Source: an uncultured Bryobacterales bacterium
Lineage (GTDB): Bacteria > Acidobacteriota > Terriglobia > Bryobacterales > UBA6623
Direction: 5' to 3'
Length of the DNA stretch: 5,131 nt
NCBI GenBank assembly: GCA_946887065.1
Contig: CAMPKL010000314.1
Span: forward strand, 1 to 5,131
Shown: positions 1 through 5,131 of the stretch, piece by piece
Layout: each line of letters begins with the position of its first letter
Numbering within the stretch: position 1 is the first letter of the stretch
Translations under genes and position numbers: made by a program
Notes under the pieces: model-generated
The model's input: the letters and a program-made list of their open reading frames with translations, nothing else
What the model was told of the DNA's origin: nothing
The model's database searches: none

Positions 1-1
1 G

Positions 2-1174
2 GAGCGCTCGGTTTTCCTTGAGCAGGACGAAGCCGCCAAGGCGTCCATCGTCGTACACCTTCGCCCCGGACCCGAGCTATCGAAAGAACAGACCCGGGCG
101 ATCTCCTACCTTGTGGCCAGCGCCGTCGAAGGGCTCTCCCCGGACGGCGTCGTGGTGATGGACCAAACGGGGCGGCTTTTCACGGCGCGCTTTGGCAGCT
201 CCGAAGAACTCAGCGAACGCCAGCTTGATTTCCGGCGCAGCGTCGAGAGAGACGCCGCCAGCCGCATTCTGGCCACGCTGGAACCTCGTCTTGGCCCCGG
301 CGGCGTGCGCGCCAATGTCGCCGTTGAAGTTGATTGGAATTCCGGTGAACAGACCCAGGAGCTGGTCGACCCGAATGCGGTCGTAGTGAACCGGCAGGTG
401 ACTCAGGAGCGCGCGCTAGATGGTTCTCCCGCCGGAGCCCCCGGTACGGCATCGAACCTGCCCCGCACGCCCGCATCTCCCGAACAGCAGCGTTTCGGAA
501 CCGAACGAAGCTCGGAAACCACGAACTTTCAGTCCAGCCGAACCGTGACGCGCCGCACGCTTGAGCGAGGAAACATTCAGCGGATGTCGATCGCGGTGCT
601 GGTCGATCATCAGGTTTATCTCGACGAGGCGCGCGGGCGACTCGCTAGGCGGCCAAGGGATGCCGCGGAGCTCGAAACCGTGCGCAGCCTTGTCATCGCG
701 GCGGCAGGAGCCAGCCTGGACCGAGGCGACACCGTTACGGTCGAGAGCCTCCCATTCTCCATGCTTGAACCGGTACCCATCGCGCCGGAACCGGCGCCGG
801 ACCCTGCCGACGAACTATTGAGCCCTGAGTGGTTCCGCAAGAATCGAGCGACTCTTCTGCTGAGGACTCTCGCCGTTGGATTGCTAATCGCCTTGGTTGT
901 GTTCTTCAAACGCCGGCGCGCCGCAGTGCAGGTCCGCCTGGCGCGGCAGCGGGCGCTCGAATCCGAACGTGAACGCAAGCAAATCGAAGAAGCCGCGATG
1001 GAAGAGAACGAGCGCCGCCGGTCGGAAGAGGACCGTATGCTGAAAGGCTTCAAGATTTCGTCTGAACCAACCGGCAAGACTGTTGTGTTGAGGCGTCATC
1101 TGGAAGACGTGGCGACTGAGAGTCCCGAACGGTTCGCCAGGCTTGTCCGGGCCTGGATGAGGGAAGATGATTAG
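2..1174 (+). CDS. fliF: Flagellar MS-ring protein FliF (5'-truncated by window edge)
   Basis: FliF builds the MS ring in the inner membrane, the base on which the rotor and export gate assemble. The frame is open from base 2, so the 390 visible residues are the C-terminal part of a protein usually near 550 residues; the N-terminal membrane segment and first ring domains lie upstream. Visible parts in order: the end of the YscJ/FliF ring-building domain (LVASAVEGLSPDGVVVMD, from about base 110); the FliF C-terminal periplasmic domain, with the family's GAPG tract near bases 434-445 and ERGNIQRMSIAVLVD near 563-607; a second membrane helix at about 851-907 ending in KRRR; a very charged, probably coiled-coil cytoplasmic stretch (about 940-1040); and a C-terminal FliG-binding tail (HLEDVATESPERFARLVRAW) just before the stop. 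An apparent GTG start at 113 lies inside a conserved motif and is not a real start. The stop overlaps the fliG start by 8 nt. The family call is very secure. Confidence 0.96.
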   Translation, partial: ERSVFLEQDEAAKASIVVHLRPGPELSKEQTRAISYLVASAVEGLSPDGVVVMDQTGRLFTARFGSSEELSERQLDFRRSVERDAASRILATLEPRLGPGGVRANVAVEVDWNSGEQTQELVDPNAVVVNRQVTQERALDGSPAGAPGTASNLPRTPASPEQQRFGTERSSETTNFQSSRTVTRRTLERGNIQRMSIAVLVDHQVYLDEARGRLARRPRDAAELETVRSLVIAAAGASLDRGDTVTVESLPFSMLEPVPIAPEPAPDPADELLSPEWFRKNRATLLLRTLAVGLLIALVVFFKRRRAAVQVRLARQRALESERERKQIEEAAMEENERRRSEEDRMLKGFKISSEPTGKTVVLRRHLEDVATESPERFARLVRAWMREDD

Positions 1175-2198
1175 CGATTCTTCGAACCCGAATGCCCTGT
1201 TGCCGGGACTCCGAAAGGCGGCCATCGCCATGGTCACTCTTGGCGACGAGGTTGCGGCGCAGGTGTTCCGCTACCTAGCCGAAGGCGAAATCCAAACACT
1301 GAGCGGAGAGATTTCCCGCATCGACAGCGTCTCCTCGGAGCAAGCGCAGAGGGTGCTTGAGGAATTCCATGAATTGGAGATGGCCCACAAACAGCTTTCC
1401 GAAGGCGGCCTTGAGTACGCAAAGAAGGTGTTGATCAGCGCCTTCGGACCGGATCGGGCGAAGGTGATTGTCGATCGCGTCGTACGCTCGATCGGCGGAG
1501 AAATTCCGACGTTCCAGATGCTCCAAAGGGCGGACCCTGAGCAAGCCGCAAAGTACATCCAGGACGAATCACCGCAAACGATCGCGCTGGTGCTGTCTCA
1601 CCTCGACCCGACCTCCGCCGCCGCCATGCTGATGGCGCTCCCGGCGGGCATTCGTGGGGCCGTCTCAATGCGCATGGCACGGCTGGAACAAATCTCTCCC
1701 GAGGTAGTCCACCGAATCGCGGCCATTCTGGAACAACGTCTGCGTTCGCTCGGTCAGATGAGAAGCGAATCGTTGGGCGGAATCCCAGCAGTCGCCGAAA
1801 TGCTGAATCGAATGGAGGCGAATTCGGGCCAAGAACTGCTCCAACAGATCGAAGAAGCCGATGGAGAACTAGGGATCGCCATCCGCAACCTCATGTTCGT
1901 ATTCGAGGACATGTTGCTGATCGACAATTTCGGCATCCGCGAAGTGCTTACGCGGGTCGATAAGAGAGTGCTGACCGTCGCCCTGAAGGGCACCAGCGAG
2001 AAGTTGCGGGCGCACTTTTTCGGCAATATGTCGGAGCGCGGCAGCGCGCTGCTGAAAGAGGATATGGACATGCTCGGCCCGATTAAGATCCGTGAAGTCG
2101 AAGCCGCTCAGCAAGAAATCATCAAGATCGTCCGAAACTTAGAGACCGAAGGTATTGTGAATCTGAAAGGCGCGGTCGGCGAACAATTTGTTGTCTAA
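1167..2198 (+). CDS. fliG: Flagellar motor switch protein FliG
   Basis: FliG sits on the cytoplasmic face of the MS ring, binds FliF by its N-terminal domain and FliM by its middle domain, and takes torque from the MotA stator with its C-terminal domain. The protein has 343 residues, a normal family length. The N-terminal domain starts with GLRKAAIAMVTLGDEVAAQVF (residues 14-34). The middle domain carries ESPQTIALVLSHL (134-146), matching the EHPQT FliM-contact motif with Ser for His. The C-terminal domain has MFVFEDM (243-249) and ALKG (272-275). Counting against E. coli FliG, the torque-helix charges map to K274, R291, E298, D299 and K307, so the pattern of charge is kept, with Glu for one Asp and Lys for one Arg. 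The ATG start at 1167 has a short purine-rich GAGGGA (1159-1164) before it and overlaps the fliF stop, which suggests coupled translation. The downstream end overlaps fliH. Confidence 0.98.
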   Translation: MISDSSNPNALLPGLRKAAIAMVTLGDEVAAQVFRYLAEGEIQTLSGEISRIDSVSSEQAQRVLEEFHELEMAHKQLSEGGLEYAKKVLISAFGPDRAKVIVDRVVRSIGGEIPTFQMLQRADPEQAAKYIQDESPQTIALVLSHLDPTSAAAMLMALPAGIRGAVSMRMARLEQISPEVVHRIAAILEQRLRSLGQMRSESLGGIPAVAEMLNRMEANSGQELLQQIEEADGELGIAIRNLMFVFEDMLLIDNFGIREVLTRVDKRVLTVALKGTSEKLRAHFFGNMSERGSALLKEDMDMLGPIKIREVEAAQQEIIKIVRNLETEGIVNLKGAVGEQFVV

Positions 2199-2832
2199 GA
2201 TCATTCGCGCTCCGAGCGACTGCACGATTGCGCCAATGCAGTTCCCGCAGGCCACCAAGGAGTTGCCGTCGGGGGTGACTGCGTTTGTCGCGCCTCAAGT
2301 TTCCGTTGCGAGTCCAGGCCAGAATCAGGTCGCTTCCGGAGAGCGGCTCAAGAACATCAAGGAATCCGCTTGGAAGGCGGGATTCGACGAGGGACTCGCT
2401 CGCGGAGAGAAGGAGGGCCGGGGCGACGCCGCCAAACAGCACCAACTCCAGTTGAGTCAATTGCAATCGACCGTCAGCCAACTCCTTGCTTACCGATCGA
2501 CCATTCGGACCGAAGTCGAACGCGAAGTCGTCGATCTAGCTTTCGCCGCGGCGCGCAGAATCTTGCGACGCGAGGCGACCCTGGACAGGTCCGCCGCCGC
2601 CGGAATCGTCCGCGCCTGCATGGATGAGAAGTCCAACGCCGAGATCACCAGAATCTTGGTCCATCCCGATGACCTGGAACAGGTACGGCTTAGCGTCGGC
2701 CCAAACATAGAAGTTGGGGCCTCCAAAGACGTCGCCCGGGGCGGCGCGTTGCTTGAGACCAAGAGTGGCATGCTCGACGCGCGTATCGATTCCCAACTCG
2801 ACGAATTGCAAATGGGGCTGGCCGATGGCTAG
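2191..2832 (+). CDS. fliH: Flagellar assembly protein FliH (export ATPase regulator/stator)
   Basis: FliH dimers bind and restrain the FliI ATPase and link it to the C-ring in the flagellar type III export apparatus. With the TTG start chosen here the protein has 213 residues. After a variable N-terminus come a GxxxG-type glycine repeat, GFDEGLARGEKEG (about residues 64-76), typical of FliH, a long helix (about 80-130), and the C-terminal HrpE/YscL/FliH (V-ATPase E-like) domain with ILVHPDDLEQV (155-165) and GGALLETKSGMLDARIDSQL (184-203). Start choice: TTG at 2191 gives an N-terminus MSKIIRAP that resembles many FliH proteins and an 8-nt overlap with fliG like two other junctions of this operon. 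TTG at 2188 (one residue longer) and ATG at 2236 (loses 15 residues) are alternatives; none has a good ribosome binding site. The family is clear from the C-terminal domain; the start is less certain. Confidence 0.94.
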   Translation: MSKIIRAPSDCTIAPMQFPQATKELPSGVTAFVAPQVSVASPGQNQVASGERLKNIKESAWKAGFDEGLARGEKEGRGDAAKQHQLQLSQLQSTVSQLLAYRSTIRTEVEREVVDLAFAAARRILRREATLDRSAAAGIVRACMDEKSNAEITRILVHPDDLEQVRLSVGPNIEVGASKDVARGGALLETKSGMLDARIDSQLDELQMGLADG

Positions 2833-4153
2833 CGACGCTTTGCGCGACCATCTTCGCAGCCACATCACCCGTCTCCCGCACATCGACCCGATTCGCGGCC
2901 TTGGCAAAGTGGCCGACTGCATCGGATTAGTCGTGGAATCGGAAGGACCATCGGCGTCAATCGGAGATCTCTGCGATATCCAAGGCGACGACGGGGAGGT
3001 TCGCTTGGCGCAGGTGATCGGCTTCCGGGAGAGCCGGGTTCTGCTGATGCCTCTGGAGGAACTCCAAGGATTGCGGCCCGGGGCCATCGTGAGAACGAGA
3101 AAATCCGCCTCCCAGGCTCCGGTCGGACCAGAGCTGTTAGGCCGCGTGATCGATGGCTTCAGCCGCCCGCTCGACGGGCTAGGCCCGTTGCGCTGCTCCC
3201 ATCGCCTGCCGCTCTACCCAGAAGCGCCCGGCCCCATGGAACGCGAGCCCATTCGCGAACAACTCGTTACCGGCGTGCGCGTACTCGACGCCATGCTGCC
3301 TTGCGGCAAAGGCCAACGAGTCGGCATCTTCGGCGGCTCCGGCGTCGGCAAAAGCACGTTATTGGCTGCGATCGCGCGCTCCAGTCAAGCCGACGTCAAT
3401 GTCATCGCCATGATCGGCGAACGTAACCGCGAGGTGCGCGAATTCATCGACAACAATCTTGGACCGGAAGGCCTCAAACGCTCGGTCGTCGTCGCCGCGA
3501 CTTCAGACCGGCCGGCCCCCGCCCGCGTCCGGGCCGCCTTCTTGGCGGCAACGGTCGCCGATTACTTTAAGTCCCAAGGCCAAGACGTGATGCTGATCAT
3601 GGACTCCGCGACGCGCCTGGCAATGGCGCAACGCGAGATCGGCCTCGCGGCGGGAGAGCCGCCCAGCCAGAAGGGCTACACTCCGTCCGTCTTTCAGTTG
3701 CTGCCGCGCCTGTTCGAGCGCGCCGGCAACTTCACTCGAGGCTCGATCACCGGCGCCTATACCATCTTGGTCGAGGGCGACGATCTGACTGAGCCGATCG
3801 CCGACGCCGCGCGTTCTCTCCTGGACGGACACATTGTTTTATCGAGACAACTGGCAGCAGCGAACCATTTCCCTGCCATTGACGTACTAGATAGTGTGAG
3901 CCGACTGACTGACGCCATTGCCACCGCGGAGCAGAGCGCCTGGGCCTGCAAACTGCGCGACTCGCTCGCGGCCTACCGGCGCTCGGAAGATCTCATCAAT
4001 CTCGGGGCCTACACCGCCGGCGCCAATGCCAAGCTCGACGCCGCGGTAAGAGAACAGGACCGCATTCGGGAGTTTCTACGCCAGCAGTTAACCCGCTCGT
4101 CGCCGCTGAATGAGACGCTCGCTCAACTGAAAGATCTAGCTGCAAGAATATGA
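2825..4153 (+). CDS. fliI: Flagellum-specific type III export ATPase FliI
   Basis: FliI is the cytoplasmic hexameric ATPase of flagellar protein export, related to F1-ATPase beta, acting with FliH and FliJ. The protein has 442 residues, the usual size. An N-terminal beta-barrel region (about 25-95) precedes the catalytic core. The Walker A loop is GGSGVGKST (170-178, Lys176), the catalytic-glutamate region is MIGERNREVREF (197-207, with Glu199), Walker B is VMLIMD (255-260), the FliI-type loop is GEPPSQKGYTPSVF (277-290), and the ATP synthase alpha/beta signature PAIDVLDSVS is at 350-359. All key residues are present, so an active enzyme is expected. The frame is open further upstream within fliH (possible start at 2714), but ATG 2825 is the right start: the protein aligns from there in length, GGGG at 2814-2817 lies 7 nt before it, and the overlap with the fliH stop is 8 nt. 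It ends overlapping fliJ in an ATGA. Confidence 0.98.
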   Translation: MASDALRDHLRSHITRLPHIDPIRGLGKVADCIGLVVESEGPSASIGDLCDIQGDDGEVRLAQVIGFRESRVLLMPLEELQGLRPGAIVRTRKSASQAPVGPELLGRVIDGFSRPLDGLGPLRCSHRLPLYPEAPGPMEREPIREQLVTGVRVLDAMLPCGKGQRVGIFGGSGVGKSTLLAAIARSSQADVNVIAMIGERNREVREFIDNNLGPEGLKRSVVVAATSDRPAPARVRAAFLAATVADYFKSQGQDVMLIMDSATRLAMAQREIGLAAGEPPSQKGYTPSVFQLLPRLFERAGNFTRGSITGAYTILVEGDDLTEPIADAARSLLDGHIVLSRQLAAANHFPAIDVLDSVSRLTDAIATAEQSAWACKLRDSLAAYRRSEDLINLGAYTAGANAKLDAAVREQDRIREFLRQQLTRSSPLNETLAQLKDLAARI

Positions 4154-4590
4154 AACGCTTTCGATTTCCCCTCGACTCTTATCTCGCCTTGTTGCGCCGC
4201 GAAATGGAGGCAGCCGAGGCCAAATGCGCTGAACTGCGCGCCAAACAGCAGGACGCTCGCCGGCAATCCGATGACTTGCTGCAACAGCGTCAGGCCGCGC
4301 TCGAACGCCTTTCTCAGGCGGAGCCGATAGACGGGGATCAACTGCGCGGCCTCGACGCCTGGCGAGCCCAACTGGCTGAGAAGGCGATTGCAGCCCAAAA
4401 TGCGGCGGAGAAGCTAGACGGCCCGATTCGTCAGGCCAAGATGCATGCGCTGGAAATAAAGCGTCGTGTCGAGCTGCTTGCAAAGCTGCGGGAGCAACGG
4501 CTTTCCGAGTACCAACGCCTCGAAGATCGGCAGATCGAACAGACCGCCGCGGAACTCCACTTGGCGTCCCGCCGTAGAAGAAGTGCGTAA
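4150..4590 (+). CDS. fliJ: Flagellar export protein FliJ
   Basis: FliJ is a small cytoplasmic coiled-coil protein that enters the FliI hexamer like the gamma subunit of F1-ATPase, contacts the FlhA gate and helps recycle chaperones. The protein has 146 residues, almost the E. coli length. It begins MKRFRFPLDSYLALLRR, the characteristic FliJ N-terminus, and is helical almost throughout, rich in Ala, Gln, Glu, Arg and Leu, as expected for a two-helix antiparallel coiled coil; the break is around residues 57-70 (AEPIDGDQLRGLDAW). The C-terminal helix has LLAKLREQRLSEYQRLEDRQ (109-128), matching the family's conserved basic/acidic stretch. The start ATG overlaps the fliI stop in an ATGA, so translation is probably coupled; no strong ribosome binding site is visible. 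Sequence conservation is low in this family, but position after fliI makes the call firm. This is the last flagellar gene in the window. Confidence 0.93.
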   Translation: MKRFRFPLDSYLALLRREMEAAEAKCAELRAKQQDARRQSDDLLQQRQAALERLSQAEPIDGDQLRGLDAWRAQLAEKAIAAQNAAEKLDGPIRQAKMHALEIKRRVELLAKLREQRLSEYQRLEDRQIEQTAAELHLASRRRRSA

Positions 4591-4620
4591 AGTGCGGGCC
4601 AGGACGGCTACAATGGCCGC
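4591..4620 (+). promoter_or_regulatory. Short intergenic gap with a TACAAT -10-like element before the deacylase gene
   Basis: This is the only non-coding stretch in the window, 30 bases between the fliJ stop and the GTG of the next gene. It contains TACAAT at 4609-4614, one mismatch from the sigma-70 type -10 consensus TATAAT. No TTGACA-like -35 is seen at 15-19 nt spacing. The hexamer ends 6 nt before the GTG, so a transcript begun at the usual distance would start at or next to the start codon (leaderless). AGGA at 4601-4604 is 16 nt from the GTG, too far for a normal ribosome binding site. An imperfect inverted pair (4594-4600 with 4615-4620) has no T-run after it, so I do not call a terminator. 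The promoter is an inference from one hexamer and its position. Confidence 0.4.
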
Positions 4621-4680
4621 GTGAAACCTCTTTACGCCCTGACCTCCCTAGTTCTGGCGCTGGCACTGCTGAGTTCCTGT
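4621..4680 (+). other. Lipoprotein signal peptide with lipobox (LSSC)
   Basis: The encoded residues 1-20 have a short positive start (Lys2), a hydrophobic stretch of Leu, Ala and Val, and LSSC at 17-20, fitting the signal peptidase II pattern, with Cys20 encoded at 4678-4680. The next residue is Ser rather than Asp, which under the enterobacterial rule would favour sorting to the outer membrane; whether that rule holds in this organism is unknown. Confidence 0.85.
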
Positions 4681-5131
4681 TCGCCTCAACCCTCTTACGA
4701 CCTCATCATCGAGCAAGGCGCCGTCATTGACGGCTCGGGCGCGCCTGCACGCGAGGCCGATGTCGGCATTCTCGACGGCAAGTTCGCCGCAATCGGCGAT
4801 CTCGCATCGGCGGGCGCTGAACGCCGCATCGATGCTTCTGGGCTCGTCGTGGCTCCGGGCTTCATCGACATGCATAACCATTCGGTCTTGACCGCGATCG
4901 ACGAGCCGAATGCAGAAAGTATGGTGCGCCAGGGCGTGACGACGATGATCCTTGGCGAGGGCGGTTCACAAGGCCCGCTGCCTCCCGGCGAACAAGAGTG
5001 GGAAACGTTAGGCGAGTACTTCGACTTCATGGAGGCCAAAGGCCTCACGCCCAACATCGCCTCCTACGTTGGCCAGACCCAAATATGGACCTTCATCAAG
5101 GGCGATGAACTGAAGCCCGCGACGGAGGAAG
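4621..5131 (+). CDS. Lipoprotein amidohydrolase, D-aminoacylase / N-acyl-D-amino-acid deacylase family (3'-truncated)
   Basis: The first 170 codons are visible and the frame is open to the window edge; family members are usually about 480-570 residues. Residues 1-20 form a lipoprotein signal peptide: Lys2, a hydrophobic core, and the lipobox LSSC with Cys20, followed by Ser, so an exported, lipid-anchored protein is expected. The mature part starts with YDLIIEQGAVIDGSGAP (26-42) and continues with GLVVAPGFIDMHNHS (74-88), the amidohydrolase beta-sandwich/barrel entry with metal-binding HxH (His85, His87), then MVRQGVTTMILGEGGSQGP (101-119). Such enzymes hydrolyse N-acyl-D-amino acids or related amides; the true substrate cannot be told from this part. 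Known D-aminoacylases have GNCG where this protein has GEGG, so the usual metal-ligand Cys is absent. GTG 4621 is the only reasonable start: the same frame carries the fliJ stop at 4588-4590, no other start codon lies between, and a later start would remove the signal peptide. It is probably not part of the flagellar machinery. Confidence 0.87.
   Translation, partial: MKPLYALTSLVLALALLSSCSPQPSYDLIIEQGAVIDGSGAPAREADVGILDGKFAAIGDLASAGAERRIDASGLVVAPGFIDMHNHSVLTAIDEPNAESMVRQGVTTMILGEGGSQGPLPPGEQEWETLGEYFDFMEAKGLTPNIASYVGQTQIWTFIKGDELKPATEE

Noticed and set aside
616..1077. Minus-strand open frame of 153 codons opposite fliF
   Set aside because: It is antisense to a conserved fliF reading frame, its product is Ser/Arg-rich with no recognisable domain, and GC-rich genes commonly leave such shadow frames open.
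2714..2824. Possible N-terminal extension of FliI by 37 residues
   Set aside because: The extension is the out-of-frame reading of the conserved fliH C-terminus, and the ATG at 2825 gives the normal FliI length with a suitably spaced G-rich site before it.
2536..3087. Minus-strand open frame of 183 codons across the fliH/fliI junction
   Set aside because: It lies opposite two well-conserved genes, and its composition (Arg, Ser, Pro) is that of a shadow frame; no start signal or domain is visible.
4594..4620. Imperfect inverted repeat (GCGGGCC / GGCCGC) after fliJ as a terminator
   Set aside because: The stem is short with a bulge and a 14-base loop, there is no T-run after it, and it runs up to the next start codon.
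4613..4624. Three-codon mini-frame ATGGCCGCGTGA whose stop overlaps the GTG start
   Set aside because: Its ATG overlaps the TACAAT hexamer, has no ribosome binding site, and would not be on a transcript starting at the predicted point; probably coincidence.
4136..4666. Minus-strand open frame of 176 codons covering fliJ and the start of the deacylase gene
   Set aside because: It covers the coding sequence of fliJ and the signal peptide of the next gene on the other strand; the translation shows no motif and is typical antisense composition.
1..5131. A previously undescribed defence, mobile or biosynthetic system
   Set aside because: All but 30 bases are explained by five well-known flagellar genes and one amidohydrolase; no repeats, transposase, integrase, CRISPR or unknown gene was seen on either strand.

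Overview
The window is one block of flagellar export and motor genes, all on the + strand, followed by the start of an unrelated secreted hydrolase gene. In order it holds the C-terminal 390 codons of fliF (MS ring), complete fliG (rotor switch), fliH (export ATPase regulator), fliI (export ATPase) and fliJ (export chaperone/stalk). After a 30-base gap comes the 5' part of a lipoprotein amidohydrolase of the D-aminoacylase / N-acyl-D-amino-acid deacylase family, which runs off the right edge.

The DNA is GC-rich (roughly 60% by eye). The protein style, the compact fliFGHIJ cluster and a lipoprotein-type D-aminoacylase next door fit a Gram-negative, probably Acidobacteriota-like bacterium. That placement is an inference from general resemblance, with no rRNA or marker gene to test it. 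There are no tRNAs, rRNAs, mobile elements, CRISPR arrays or integrase/transposase remains, and gene-free DNA is confined to 30 bases.

The five fli genes form a tight operon in which every junction overlaps: 8 nt for fliF/fliG, 8 nt (or 11) for fliG/fliH, 8 nt for fliH/fliI and 4 nt (ATGA) for fliI/fliJ. Three of the four junctions can be read with the same layout, NTGNNTAR, in which the start codon and the previous stop sit in one 8-base block. This suggests translational coupling and argues for a TTG start of fliH at 2191. Functionally, FliF forms the membrane ring, its C-terminal tail holds FliG, FliG transmits torque from the stator, and FliH-FliI-FliJ feed the type III export gate under that ring.

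After fliJ the flagellar genes stop, with no fliK or flgD directly downstream. The next gene begins with GTG at 4621. Its only visible promoter signal is a TACAAT -10-like hexamer ending 6 nt before that GTG, a spacing that would give a leaderless mRNA. Its product has a clear lipobox and the HxH metal motif, but Gly where characterised D-aminoacylases have the metal-ligand Cys. I see no new multi-gene system here; the points worth a second look are the junction architecture, the possible leaderless start and the deacylase metal site.
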